Shown here in pieces: positions 10,908 through 21,685 of a stretch of 36,122 nucleotides of DNA. The stretch covers positions 4,183 through 40,304 of the forward strand of contig JAKAZT010000005.1 of the NCBI GenBank assembly GCA_021815695.1, in the 5' to 3' direction. Within the stretch, counting starts at the first letter, position 1. The number at the start of each line of letters is the position of its first letter. The notes below the pieces were generated by a model. That model was not told where the DNA came from. It worked only from the letters and a program-made list of their open reading frames with translations, and searched no databases. A program made the translations under genes and the position numbers. The DNA is from Pseudomonadota bacterium. GTDB taxonomy: Bacteria > Pseudomonadota > Gammaproteobacteria > Xanthomonadales > Rhodanobacteraceae.

Positions 10908-12650
10908 TCAGCCGGCCACCGGCCAGCCCAGGTTTTTGCGGCTGAGCGACCCGGGCCCGCGCGGCAGCGTGTGCGGTTGCGCGGGCTGGGTCAGCGGCTT
11001 GCCGCTCAGCAGGTGGTCGTACACCTGATCCAGCGCACGATAGCCGTAGGGCAGCAGCGGCACGTGACGGTCGCCGAAACCGGGCAGCGGCAGGAACGCG
11101 TCGAAGTGCTGGGCATACGGCACCCACCAGGCCAGCGGATGGCGTCCCTCGGCGCGCAGCCAGGCGACATAGGGCTGCGAGCCGAACGCCGGCGGCAGCA
11201 GGCCGTCGGCGGCGCCGTGGATCACCCAGATCGGCAGGTCGCGGCGCGGCAGACGCACCGCGGTCGCGGCGACCGACGCGTGCAGACGGCGGACATCGGC
11301 GCCGTCACCGGTCCACAGCTCGCGCAGGCAGCGCAGGCCGGGGGCGGCCGGATCCGCGCCGGACGCGAGCGAATCGCGGATGACTACACCCGAGCCGGGC
11401 GCGATGCCGGCGGCCTCGGCCCACCACGCCGCGCGCACCGTGGCCGCGTTTTCGTTGGGTGGCACGGCGAGTGCAAAACCGTAGCCGCAGGGCATGGCGC
11501 CGACGCCGGCGCGCAGGTACGAGGAGGCGTAGGTCACCGCGATGGCGCGCCAGAGGTCAAACGCCACCGAACTCGCCGCGGTGGCGATCGCGTCATCCGT
11601 CCAGCCCGAGGCGTGCAGCATGGCCAGCGCCTGCCCCGCCTGCGCCGCGAGCGTGTCGCCGCGGACCGTACCCGCGGCACGCAGGGTGGCGCAGCGCGCG
11701 AGCGTGGCCGGCGGCAGCGTGCCGTCCGGCAGCCGTGCCAGCGGCGTGGCGTTGAAGCGCGCCGCGGCCAGCGCACAGGGCATCAGCCACGCCGCCTCGG
11801 TCGCGTAGTCGTAGAGCGCGCGGCCTTGACCGGGCGTGTTGACATTGGGTTCCAGCGCCACCACCGCATCGAGCACGTGCGCGTCGTCGAGTCCCGCCGC
11901 CTGCAGCACGGCACCGCCGCCGTTGGACAGGCCGGTGGCGATGATGCGCGTGTTCGCGGCCGTGAACGGCGCCTGCGCCGGGAAGGCGCGATCGAGCATG
12001 GCCAGACCGAAGGCCACGGTCTGCAGCACGTCACGGCCCCAGTCGGCCTCGGGGTTGTCGCCGCAATGGGCGTGCTTGATCGCGATACCGGCGTCCGCGT
12101 CATGGTGTCCGGGCTCGAACGCGAGCTGCGCCGCTCCGGCCTTGGTGCGGGTGCCGTCCAGCGTGACGCCGGTTGCGTCGGTGGTATCGAAGTAGTCGCT
12201 GCCGGTGCCCTTGTCGGTGCAGGCCACCGCGCAGCCGCGCGGCAGGCCCCAGGCGCCGGCCAGCGCGATCGCGCCGTAGACGCCGCGCGAGCCGGACGAA
12301 GCCGTGACCACCAGACAGCGCGCCGTGGCGTCGAAGGCGTCCGGCACCTGCACCAGCACGCGATGCGGAGCGCGCGCGCCGGGAATGCGCGCCAGGGCGT
12401 GGTACTCGCGCCCCGGCACCCCGGTCACGGCACCGTAGACGCTGCCGTATCCGCCCAGCGGGCCGAGATCGGCGATGCCTTTCCAGCTCATCTGGATCGC
12501 TCGCCGGCGCAGCTCCGCCGGTGTCGGCTGCGCGGGGTCCGCGAACGCGGCCGGCGCGCCGCGCAGACCTGCGAGGCCGAGCCCTGCGCTGAGCAGATCG
12601 TCGTTCTGGCGATGTACGGTCTCGCGCACCGGGCAGATCAGAAAATCCAT
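10908..12650 (-). CDS. D-(-)-3-hydroxybutyrate oligomer hydrolase
   Basis: Hydrolyses 3-hydroxybutyrate oligomers released from polyhydroxybutyrate into monomers. The 580 residues show the family's conserved blocks: [14 protein letters not shown] near the N-terminus, [14 protein letters not shown] (about 115-128), the [12 protein letters not shown] motif (about 144-155), and GLSNGGG with the nucleophile candidate Ser242. A late [10 protein letters not shown] block and a His near the C-terminus complete an alpha/beta-hydrolase triad. Start 12650 is the first Met before recognisable family sequence. Unlike the secreted, roughly 700-residue members, no signal peptide is visible, pointing to an intracellular enzyme. 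The ribosome-binding site is weak, so the start is the least certain part. Confidence 0.82.
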   Translation of the reverse strand: MDFLICPVRETVHRQNDDLLSAGLGLAGLRGAPAAFADPAQPTPAELRRRAIQMSWKGIADLGPLGGYGSVYGAVTGVPGREYHALARIPGARAPHRVLVQVPDAFDATARCLVVTASSGSRGVYGAIALAGAWGLPRGCAVACTDKGTGSDYFDTTDATGVTLDGTRTKAGAAQLAFEPGHHDADAGIAIKHAHCGDNPEADWGRDVLQTVAFGLAMLDRAFPAQAPFTAANTRIIATGLSNGGGAVLQAAGLDDAHVLDAVVALEPNVNTPGQGRALYDYATEAAWLMPCALAAARFNATPLARLPDGTLPPATLARCATLRAAGTVRGDTLAAQAGQALAMLHASGWTDDAIATAASSVAFDLWRAIAVTYASSYLRAGVGAMPCGYGFALAVPPNENAATVRAAWWAEAAGIAPGSGVVIRDSLASGADPAAPGLRCLRELWTGDGADVRRLHASVAATAVRLPRRDLPIWVIHGAADGLLPPAFGSQPYVAWLRAEGRHPLAWWVPYAQHFDAFLPLPGFGDRHVPLLPYGYRALDQVYDHLLSGKPLTQPAQPHTLPRGPGSLSRKNLGWPVAG

Positions 12651-12989
12651 GGCCGTGCCCCCGGCGGTCGCGTCAGTGCCAAGGCGAGCGAAATCGCCAT
12701 GCGCCTCATGAAACTGCGCCTCTTGAACGGAATCTAGCAGTTCCGGCGTCAGCGGCCGGTGCACGCGGGCCCGCTGCCGGAGCAGCAATACCCGACCGGC
12801 GTCGCGCACCCCGACTGCTGCGCTGGGAACAACTCGGAGTGAGCGTCACCAGCCTCTGTTGCGCCCCGGACGGCTGCTGCGCGAGCGAGGCTCGTTCAGC
12901 GAGGCCGTGGCCGCCGGGCGCCGCGCCCCGCTATACTCGGCAGTCCACTCCATTGTCAGGCGCCCGGATGCAAAGCCGGGCGACGCCGC
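12651..12989. promoter_or_regulatory. Divergent intergenic region with typA promoter
   Basis: This 339-base stretch separates the 3HB-oligomer hydrolase (minus) from typA (plus). A good minus-10, TATACT, is at 12932-12937, placing typA transcription start near 12944. No strong minus-35 is seen at the expected distance. The typA leader ends in a strong hairpin at 12961-12982. Nothing recognisable as a gene was found: the upstream extension of the hydrolase frame lacks family similarity and a ribosome-binding site. No clear promoter for the hydrolase was identified. Confidence 0.5.
12961..12982 (+). promoter_or_regulatory. Hairpin over the typA ribosome-binding region
   Basis: CGCCCGG (12961-12967) and CCGGGCG (12976-12982) form a perfect 7-bp GC stem with an 8-base loop, ending seven bases before the typA ATG. 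The 3' arm contains the only purine-rich (GGGCGA) candidate for ribosome binding, so the stem would hide it. A role in translational control is inferred. Confidence 0.5.
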
Positions 12990-14810
<1,821 letters not shown>

Positions 14811-14838
14811 GCGCCCTGCCGTCGCGCGCGGCAGGCGC
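14811..14838 (+). terminator. Hairpin directly after typA, probable terminator
   Basis: GCGCCCTGCCG (14811-14821) pairs with CGGCAGGCGC (14829-14838) over 10 bp with one bulged C and a 7-base loop, starting at the base after the typA TAA. There is no T-run, so Rho-independent termination would be weak. Confidence 0.45.
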
Positions 14839-14909
14839 CGTGGCGCACCGTGCTCCGTGCTGCTGTCTTGGCGGCGCGGATTACGTCTTGCACAAGCGTC
14901 CAGGCCGTC

Positions 14910-14937
14910 TCGACACAATCTTTCACAATTGTGTTAT
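14910..14937 (+). promoter_or_regulatory. Promoter with embedded palindrome upstream of the UndA-like gene
   Basis: A candidate minus-35 TCGACA (14910-14915) and minus-10 TGTTAT (14932-14937) are 16 bases apart. Between them, CACAATTGTG (14924-14933) is a perfect 10-base palindrome. ACACAAT (14913-14919) and ATTGTGT (14928-14934) form a wider 7-bp inverted repeat. The block is AT-rich against its surroundings. A repressor site between the promoter hexamers is the natural reading, but it is inferred. Confidence 0.45.
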
Positions 14938-14969
14938 CACGACTCCGGGCCACCCCTGGAGAACCCGTC

Positions 14970-15746
14970 ATGAGTCGTGATTTCGTCCGTACCGGAGCCT
15001 TGAAAGATCCCGCCAGCTATCCACAATGGGCACAGGATCTGATGCAATCGAGCGATGTGGTCAAGCGCGAGGTGCTCGCACACCCGCTTTGGCCCGACAT
15101 GCGCGAAGGCCGCCTCGATCCCGCTTCCATGCGCAATTTCATGGCCGGCATCTGGCCGGTGATCGAGCAGTTCCCCCGCTACATGGCCATGAGCCTGTTG
15201 AAGACCCATTACGGTCGCAGCCGCGGGGAGACATTGGCCCGGCGCTGGCTGGTGCGCAATATCCGCATCGAGCAGAATCATGCCGATTACTGGCTGGACT
15301 GGGCGGATGCGGCGGGCGTGCCGCGTGCCGAAGTGATGCGTGGCGCAGTCGCGCCGGAAACCCAGCTGCTCAGCCACTGGTGCTGGCAGGTCTGTCACAA
15401 CGACAGCCTCGCCGCCGGCATCATCGCCACCAACTTCGCCGTCGAGGGAACCACCGGTGAAGGCGCCGTCCTGGTGACCCAGGACGACATCTATGCCTAC
15501 GGCTTTGACGCCCGCGTGCGCGCCAAGGCCATGCGCTGGCTGACCTTGCATGCCGACTATGACGATTCCCATCCCTGGGAGGCGCTTGACATTGTCTGCA
15601 CGCTCAAGGGAAATGACCCGGCGCCGGGCGATGTGGAGCACCTGCGCCAGTGCGTTGTCAAATCCTACACATACATGCGTGCGAGCCTTGATCATTGCTA
15701 CGAGCATGCGCGCGTAGAGCGCAAGCCAGTCTCCGTGGCGGCCTGA
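14970..15746 (+). CDS. undA: UndA-like non-heme di-iron oxidase (TenA/heme-oxygenase fold)
   Basis: A 258-residue all-helical protein of the heme-oxygenase-like di-iron oxidase superfamily. It closely resembles Pseudomonas UndA, which oxidatively decarboxylates medium-chain fatty acids to 1-alkenes. Shared blocks as I recall Und[39 protein letters not shown] and [19 protein letters not shown]. Putative metal ligands are E66, E101, H104, E159, H194, D198 and H201; E101/H104/H194 share the UndA numbering. The start at 14970 has GGAG nearby; the frame extends upstream without similarity. Not thiaminase TenA: the paired acidic/His ligand set is that of iron oxidases. Family level is secure; the 1-alkene product is inference. 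Neighbours (typA, c-di-GMP gene) give no pathway clue. Confidence 0.75.
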   Translation: MSRDFVRTGALKDPASYPQWAQDLMQSSDVVKREVLAHPLWPDMREGRLDPASMRNFMAGIWPVIEQFPRYMAMSLLKTHYGRSRGETLARRWLVRNIRIEQNHADYWLDWADAAGVPRAEVMRGAVAPETQLLSHWCWQVCHNDSLAAGIIATNFAVEGTTGEGAVLVTQDDIYAYGFDARVRAKAMRWLTLHADYDDSHPWEALDIVCTLKGNDPAPGDVEHLRQCVVKSYTYMRASLDHCYEHARVERKPVSVAA

Positions 15747-15819
15747 GCCGCGCATGGCGACCGAATTGCGGCGGCGGGTGGAATCGTCCGCCGCCGCGAT
15801 CTGACCGGGAGCCACCGCC

Positions 15820-18561
15820 GTGCGGGAGATGCGCAGCAGTCTTCTGTCTTCGGATCTCGCGAAGCGCCTGCGGCCACTCGTTTATGGCCTCACCGCCATC
15901 GTGGGGTTCGTGCTGCTGCTGACCTGGCTTGCGCTGCAGTTGCAGGTCGCCGTCGCCGGCATCCTCAATGCCGAAAGCATCTGGTCCAAGACGCAGAAAC
16001 AGGCGACGCTGGATCTGTATGCCTATGCAGTCAGCGGTGATCCGTCCGCGCTGACGCAGTTCCATCACCGCATGGTGATTGTCACCATGGATCGCGAAGC
16101 CCGCGATACGCTGATGACGGCCAATCCCGATTACGCGCTTGCGAGGGACGCCTTTGCCGAAGGTGATTTCCTCAAGCCCGCCATTCCGGGGACGATGTTC
16201 ATCATTCACTATTTTCCGAACGCGCTCTTTGTCCGCGACGCCCTGCAGAGCTGGCGCGCAACCGATCCCTATCTGGCCGAACTCGGCACCATCGCTGAGC
16301 GCCTGCAGCGCGAATACGCCCAGCCGCAGCCCTCGCGCGCCGTGCTCGACCATGAAGCGCAGCGCATCCTCGCCATCAACGACACCGTCAGTCCGCTGAC
16401 CAACGTCTTCTCGCGCAGCATCGCACTGGGCGCCGCCTGGCTGGCCAACATCCTGTTCTGGACCGTCGTCGCCGCGTCCGGCCTGGTCGTGCTGATCTGG
16501 TTGTATTTCGCGCGCCGCACCCTGGCCGGCATTCGCAGCTCCGACGAGCGTTACCGCACCCTGCTCGAGGGCGCCGAAGACGCGATCCTGGTGGTGGACG
16601 AGCAAAGCGGTCGCATCGTCGAAGCCAACCGCGCCGCGATCACGCTGACCGGCTTCCCCCAGGATCGGCTGCTGGGCCGGGATTTCGCCGGGCTGTTCGC
16701 GCAGCCGACGGCCGCCAGCACCCACGCTGCACTGCCGGACGGTCCTGTGGATGGCGCCGAGCGGATCATGCTCGATGCGCACGGCAATGCGGTACCGGTC
16801 GAAGTGCACAGCAGTGGCGCCGGCCTTTCGGACGCCGCGGTGCGCATGGCGGTCATCCACGACCTCAGCGAACGCCTGCGCATGGAGCAGGAACGCCGGA
16901 GCGCAGCCGAGGCACTGGGCACGATCGCCGAGGGCGTGATCATTGCCGACAGCGCGCATCGCGTGCTGGCGATCAACGCGGCCTGCCGCAGCATTACCGG
17001 CTACGGCAACGGCGAAACGGTCGGCCTCGACTTCACCGCCTCGCGCTGTCTCGAGGACGGGCGTCCGCTGCCGGCTGACCTGTGGGAAACGGTGGAGCGC
17101 AACGGCCACTGGCGCGGGGAAGTCTGGAGCCTGCGCCGCGATGGCGAACGCTACCCCGAATGGCTGAGCATCAGCGCCATCCGCGACCGCAACGGCATCG
17201 TGCAACGCTATGTCGCGGTGTTCAGCGACATCTCCGAGCGGCGCCGCTATCAGCAGCACCTCGAACACCTCGCGCATCACGACGCCCTGACGGGACTGGC
17301 CAATCGGCAGTCTTTCGAGCAGCGCGCCAGCGAGACCATCGCCGGCGCGGCGCGCAGCGGCAGCCAGCTGTCCCTGCTGTTCGTCGATCTGGACGGATTC
17401 AAGGCGGTCAACGACAGCTACGGTCACGCCTTCGGCGACCGCCTGCTGGCGATGGTCGCCGAGCGCATCAACAGCCAGTTGCGCGAAGGCGATTTCGCCG
17501 GCCGCATCGGCGGTGACGAGTTCACCATCCTGCTCGATCCGGTGCACGACCGCGAGGAGTCGACCCAGGTCGCGCGCAACCTGCTGCTGACGCTGGGCGA
17601 GCCCTACCCGATGCTGGAGCATGAAGTGTTTCTTTCCGCCAGCATCGGCATCGCCAGTTTCCCGCGCGACGGCGAGGACGTGCCGACGCTGATCGCCAAT
17701 GCCGATGCGGCGATGTATGCCGCCAAGGCCGACGAACGCAACAGCTTCCGCTACTACGCACCGGTGATGCATGCCCCGGCGCGCACTCGCCTGACCCTCG
17801 CCGGCGAGCTGCGCCAGGCGCTGGCACGCGGCGAATTCCGCCTGGCCTACCAGCCCAGCGTGCGTCTGGATGACCGCCGCGTGGTCGCGGTCGAGGCGTT
17901 GCTGCGTTGGCAGAATGCCGAGCGCGGCTCGATCGCGCCATCCGAATTCATCCCGCTGGCCGAGAATCTCGGCCTGATCCGCACCATCGGCGAATGGGTG
18001 CTGGACGAGGCCTGTCGCCAGAGCCGTGCCTGGCTCGACGCCGGTCTGCCGCCAATTCGCATCGCGGTCAACATCTCGGCCAGCCATCTGCGCCACCCGC
18101 GCTTCGCCGAGCGCGTACAGGCGGCGCTGGAAAAGCACCGCTGCCCGCCGGCGACGCTGATGATCGAGATCACCGAGAGCGCCATCCTGCGCATCGGCGA
18201 GCGCACCCAGCAGACGCTGGACGCCCTGCACGCGCTCGGCGTCGGCGTGGCCGTGGACGACTTCGGCACCGGCTATTCGTCGCTGGCCTACCTCAAACTG
18301 CCGGCGATCCGCTACATCAAGATCGACCAATCCTTCGTTGCCGGCATTCCGCACGACGGCAACGACGTCGCGATCACCCGCGCGATCCTGGCGCTGGCCG
18401 CCAGCCTCAATCTGCAGCCGATCGCCGAAGGCATTGAGACCGAAGCCCAGCGCCAGTTCCTGCTGGACGCAGGCTGCGGCGAAGGCCAGGGCTATCTGTT
18501 CGCACACCCGATGCCGGCGGCCGGCATCGAACGCCTGCTGGAACGCACGCGAGTCGCCTGA
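15820..18561 (+). CDS. Membrane PAS-PAS-GGDEF-EAL cyclic-di-GMP synthase/phosphodiesterase
   Basis: A 913-residue inner-membrane protein. Segments: TM1 about 19-45, a periplasmic region about 46-200, TM2 about 203-230, two PAS domains (about 240-350 and 360-475), GGDEF (about 482-640) and EAL (about 655-905). The cyclase motif is intact (GGDEF, 564-568), and an RxxD inhibitory site (REGD) sits exactly five residues before it. The phosphodiesterase motif is EALLRW (from 692), with DDFGTG at about 813, plus ITESAIL, IKIDQSF and EGIETEAQ. Both activities therefore look competent. Start choice: GTG at 15820, preceded by GGGAG nine bases upstream; the ATG at 15829 is too close to any purine-rich site. 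The periplasmic sensor region was not recognised. Confidence 0.92.
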   Translation: MREMRSSLLSSDLAKRLRPLVYGLTAIVGFVLLLTWLALQLQVAVAGILNAESIWSKTQKQATLDLYAYAVSGDPSALTQFHHRMVIVTMDREARDTLMTANPDYALARDAFAEGDFLKPAIPGTMFIIHYFPNALFVRDALQSWRATDPYLAELGTIAERLQREYAQPQPSRAVLDHEAQRILAINDTVSPLTNVFSRSIALGAAWLANILFWTVVAASGLVVLIWLYFARRTLAGIRSSDERYRTLLEGAEDAILVVDEQSGRIVEANRAAITLTGFPQDRLLGRDFAGLFAQPTAASTHAALPDGPVDGAERIMLDAHGNAVPVEVHSSGAGLSDAAVRMAVIHDLSERLRMEQERRSAAEALGTIAEGVIIADSAHRVLAINAACRSITGYGNGETVGLDFTASRCLEDGRPLPADLWETVERNGHWRGEVWSLRRDGERYPEWLSISAIRDRNGIVQRYVAVFSDISERRRYQQHLEHLAHHDALTGLANRQSFEQRASETIAGAARSGSQLSLLFVDLDGFKAVNDSYGHAFGDRLLAMVAERINSQLREGDFAGRIGGDEFTILLDPVHDREESTQVARNLLLTLGEPYPMLEHEVFLSASIGIASFPRDGEDVPTLIANADAAMYAAKADERNSFRYYAPVMHAPARTRLTLAGELRQALARGEFRLAYQPSVRLDDRRVVAVEALLRWQNAERGSIAPSEFIPLAENLGLIRTIGEWVLDEACRQSRAWLDAGLPPIRIAVNISASHLRHPRFAERVQAALEKHRCPPATLMIEITESAILRIGERTQQTLDALHALGVGVAVDDFGTGYSSLAYLKLPAIRYIKIDQSFVAGIPHDGNDVAITRAILALAASLNLQPIAEGIETEAQRQFLLDAGCGEGQGYLFAHPMPAAGIERLLERTRVA

Positions 18562-18621
18562 GCGACCCGGGCTCATGCACATGACCCCGCACGCACCGGC
18601 AGCGGTTGCACAAGGACACCC

Positions 18622-19308
18622 GTGGACACGCGACACGACGTGCTGATCGCCTGGAGCGGCGGCAAGGACTGCCTGATGGCGCTGGATCGACTGACTGCCG
18701 ACCCGCGCTGGCGCGTCGTCGGTCTGCTGACCACGGTCACGCGGCAATTCGACCGCGTTGCCATGCACGGCATCCGCCGCGACGTGCTGCAGGCGCAGGC
18801 GCGTGCGCTGGGACTGCCGCTGATCGAATCGCAACTGGACTGGCCGGCATCCAACGCCAGCTACGAGACAGCGTTTACCGCTTCGCTGGCGGCTGCGCGC
18901 GAGCGCTGGCCCGGGCTCGAACGGATCGCCTTCGGCGACCTGTTCCTCGCCGACGTGCGCGCCTGGCGCGAGGCGCTGCTGCAGCGCTGCGGCTGGCACG
19001 GCGTGTTTCCGCTGTGGGGCGAGGACACCGCCGATCTCGCCCGCCGTTTCGTCGCAGCCGGCCACCGCGCCGTGCTGACCTGCGTCGATACCACCCGGCT
19101 CGCTGCCGATTTCGCCGGCCGCGAGTTCGACGCCGATCTGCTCGACTCGCTGCCGGCCGGCTGCGATCCTTGCGGCGAGCATGGCGAGTTCCACACGCTG
19201 AGCCATGCCGGGCCGTCGTTCACGGCGCCGCTGCGCCTCGAGCGCGGCATCAGCGTCCGCCGCGAGGACCGTTTCCAGTACACGGACTTCCTGCTCGCCA
19301 CGGGATGA
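18622..19308 (+). CDS. Dph6-related PP-loop ATP pyrophosphatase (DUF71 family)
   Basis: A 228-residue member of the adenine nucleotide alpha-hydrolase superfamily. The PP-loop SGGKD opens it (WSGGKDCLMALDRL, residues 11-24). The family motif GEHGEFHT lies near residue 190, in a Cys-containing segment (CDPCGEHGEF). Archaeal and eukaryotic relatives (Dph6) amidate diphthine, but bacteria lack diphthamide, so the substrate of this bacterial subgroup is unknown; activating a carboxylate with ATP is the family chemistry. The start is GTG at 18622 with AAGGA six to ten bases upstream; no in-frame ATG fits. It follows the GGDEF-EAL gene by 60 bases and ends before a shared terminator. Confidence 0.8.
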   Translation: MDTRHDVLIAWSGGKDCLMALDRLTADPRWRVVGLLTTVTRQFDRVAMHGIRRDVLQAQARALGLPLIESQLDWPASNASYETAFTASLAAARERWPGLERIAFGDLFLADVRAWREALLQRCGWHGVFPLWGEDTADLARRFVAAGHRAVLTCVDTTRLAADFAGREFDADLLDSLPAGCDPCGEHGEFHTLSHAGPSFTAPLRLERGISVRREDRFQYTDFLLATG

Positions 19309-19363
19309 CCGCCGCGACCGGACCGCAACCCGATGACTTCGGCAGCGGTTCGACCCGAGAAAA

Positions 19364-19387
19364 CGCCCGCGCCGATCGACGCGGGCG
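19364..19387. terminator. Bidirectional terminator between the PP-loop gene and the oligopeptidase
   Basis: CGCCCGCG (19364-19371) and CGCGGGCG (19380-19387) form a perfect 8-bp stem with an 8-base loop. Reading minus, the hairpin is followed by GTTTTC, a good tract for the oligopeptidase gene ending at 19407. Reading plus, it is followed by CTTTG. Confidence 0.7.
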
Positions 19388-19406
19388 CTTTGCCGGCTGC
19401 GGACGG

Positions 19407-21587
19407 TCAGCGCCCGGGCGCTGCTTGCGGCAAGTCGTCCGGGGACTTCCTGATGCCGAGATTCCAGGCCATGAAGGCCGCGATGTCGGCGCTTTGCTGG
19501 ATGCGCTTGTCGGTCGGCATGTAGCCGTGGCTGGTCTGCGTCTCGACCCGGATCAGGATCGGGTTGGCGCAACCCTGCGCGTGCTGCATCGCCGCCGTGA
19601 ACTTGTACGAGTGGCTGGGCACGACGCGATCATCGTGATCCGCGGTACTGATGATGGTCGGCGGGTAGCAGACGCCGGCGCGCACGTTCTGCAGCGGCGA
19701 GTACTTGATCAGCCACTGGAAGGCCCGGGGATTGTTGGGGTCGCCGTATTCCGGCTCCCAGAGGGCGCCGCCGGAGAATTTCTCGTAACGCAGCATGTCG
19801 AGCACGCCGGCACCGGCGTAGGCCGCGCCGAACAGGTGCGGATGCTCGGTGATGCTGGCGCCGACCAGCAGGCCGCCGTTCGAATAGCCCTCGATGCCCA
19901 GATGCGGCGTCGAGGTGATCTTCTCGCGGACCAGGTATTTGGCCGCCCAGGCGAAATCGTCGAACACGTTCTGCTTTCTGCCGAGCATGCCGGCATGGTG
20001 CCAGGCCTCGCCGTACTCGCCGCCGCCACGCAGATTGGCCACCGCGTAGACACCGCCCATCTCCAGCCAGACCGGGATCATCGGGCTGTAGCCGGGAGTG
20101 ACGCTGATGTCGAAGCCGCCGTAGGCATAGAGCAGGGTCGGATTCCTGCCATCGAACTTCAGGCCCTTGCGCGCGGTGATGAACATCGGAATGCGCGTGC
20201 CGTCCTTGGAGCGGTAGAACACCTGGCGCGTCTCGAACCGGGACGGATCAAACGACAACTGCGGCTTGAAGAACACATGGTTGCCGGCGGTCGCCACGTC
20301 ATAGCGGTAGATACTGGTGGGATACAGGAACGAGGTGAACGCGTAGAACAGTTGCGGCGAGTCGGCCTGCCCCGACAGCCCGCCGACCGAACCGATGCCC
20401 GGCAGCGGCAGCACGCCCTTGAGCTTGCCATCGGGCGTGTACAGGCTGACTTCGCTCTTGACATCGACCAGACGCTCGACGACCACGTCGCCGCCGGCCA
20501 GCAGCGCACCCTGGATGACGTCCCTGCCCTGCGGCACCACGCTGCGCCAGTGCGCCGGAGCCGGCTGATCGAGCTTGAACGCGACGATCCGGCCGCGCGG
20601 CGCGGCGCGCGTGGTCAGCATGTAAACGGTGTCTCCGAGATTGCCGACCGGCGTGTAGCCGGCATCGTTGCCGGTGAACAACGGCTTCAGTGGCGCGCCG
20701 ACATCGGGGTGCGCGGGGTCGCCGAGATCGGCGACGTAGAGCTCGTTGCGGGTCGAGGTGCCGTTGACCAGATACACGAACAGATAGCGGCCGTCATGAC
20801 TCACGCTGCCGCCGATGATCCACTCGGGCAGGTCCGGACGTGCGTAGATTTTGCGGTCGGCCGACTGCGGCGTGCCGAGCACGTGGTAGTACAGCGCCTG
20901 GTCGCGTACACGGTCGCTGATCGCCCGGCCCTTCGGCGGCTCGGGGTAGCGCGAGTAGAAAAAGCCCTTGTCGTCCCGGGTCCAGGCGATGCCGGAGAAC
21001 TTCACCCAGCGCACGTCGTCGGCCAGATCCTTGCCGCTGGCGACATCGCGCACGTGCAGCGTTTCCCAGTCGGAACCGCCCTGCGACAGGCCGTAGGCGA
21101 GATAGCGGCCGTCGGGCGAGGGCTGATCGTCGAGCAGGGCGATCGAACCATCCTTCGACAGCGTGTTGGGATCGAGCAGCTCGCGCGGCTTGCCGTCGAG
21201 ACCGTCCTGCACGTACAGCACCGACTGGTTCTGCAGACCACTGTTCTTGGCGTAGAACAGCTTGCCGCCATTCAGCGTCGGCACGCCGACCTTGGGGTAG
21301 TTCCACAGCGTCGTCAGCCGCTGCTTGATCCATGTGCGCAGCGGAATGCTGGCGAGATAGCGTGCCGTCAGCGCGTTCTCGGCGGCGACCCACTGCGTCA
21401 CCGCCGGACTGTCGAGGTGTTCCATCCATTGATACGGCGCCGGTACCTTGACCGTGCCATAGGTGTCCACCGTCACCGCGCGTTCGGCCGCCGGATAGCT
21501 GAGCTTTTCGGCAACCGGCGTCTGCGCCATGGCCACACCCGCGACGGCCAGCGCGAAGCCGGCCATGCTGCATGCGATCTTCCTCAT
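19407..21587 (-). CDS. Secreted prolyl oligopeptidase (peptidase family S9A)
   Basis: A 726-residue serine peptidase that cuts short peptides after proline. Residues 1-22 are a Sec signal peptide ending AMA-QT, so the mature enzyme is periplasmic or exported. An N-terminal seven-bladed propeller (about 75-430) covers a C-terminal alpha/beta-hydrolase domain. The nucleophile is Ser569 in EGYSNGG, the acid lies in TADHDDRVVP, and the His is in TSHGYMP, with the S9A block NLRGGGEYGEAWH ahead of it. The start at 21587 has a GGGAGG site six bases upstream; a longer upstream frame overlaps prmC and is spurious. This is a common gene in Xanthomonadales, fitting peptide scavenging. It shares a terminator with the convergent PP-loop gene. 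Confidence 0.93.
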   Translation of the reverse strand: MRKIACSMAGFALAVAGVAMAQTPVAEKLSYPAAERAVTVDTYGTVKVPAPYQWMEHLDSPAVTQWVAAENALTARYLASIPLRTWIKQRLTTLWNYPKVGVPTLNGGKLFYAKNSGLQNQSVLYVQDGLDGKPRELLDPNTLSKDGSIALLDDQPSPDGRYLAYGLSQGGSDWETLHVRDVASGKDLADDVRWVKFSGIAWTRDDKGFFYSRYPEPPKGRAISDRVRDQALYYHVLGTPQSADRKIYARPDLPEWIIGGSVSHDGRYLFVYLVNGTSTRNELYVADLGDPAHPDVGAPLKPLFTGNDAGYTPVGNLGDTVYMLTTRAAPRGRIVAFKLDQPAPAHWRSVVPQGRDVIQGALLAGGDVVVERLVDVKSEVSLYTPDGKLKGVLPLPGIGSVGGLSGQADSPQLFYAFTSFLYPTSIYRYDVATAGNHVFFKPQLSFDPSRFETRQVFYRSKDGTRIPMFITARKGLKFDGRNPTLLYAYGGFDISVTPGYSPMIPVWLEMGGVYAVANLRGGGEYGEAWHHAGMLGRKQNVFDDFAWAAKYLVREKITSTPHLGIEGYSNGGLLVGASITEHPHLFGAAYAGAGVLDMLRYEKFSGGALWEPEYGDPNNPRAFQWLIKYSPLQNVRAGVCYPPTIISTADHDDRVVPSHSYKFTAAMQHAQGCANPILIRVETQTSHGYMPTDKRIQQSADIAAFMAWNLGIRKSPDDLPQAAPGR

Positions 21588-21685
21588 CACATCCTCCCGT
21601 GCGGCGGGACGGCTGCTGCGCGCGCGGCACCCGCCCCCGCCGCGAACGGGTCCATTATGGCTCGGCGCGGCAAACTTCGGCACTC

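Noticed and set aside
12651-12809. N-terminal extension of the 3HB-oligomer hydrolase frame
   Set aside because: The added residues show no signal peptide, no family similarity and no ribosome-binding site.
15658-19572. A very long minus-strand open frame (about 1300 codons) opposite the GGDEF-EAL and PP-loop genes
   Set aside because: It is antisense to two clear genes, is rich in Arg/Gln/His low-complexity sequence typical of GC-rich antisense frames, and has no recognisable domain.
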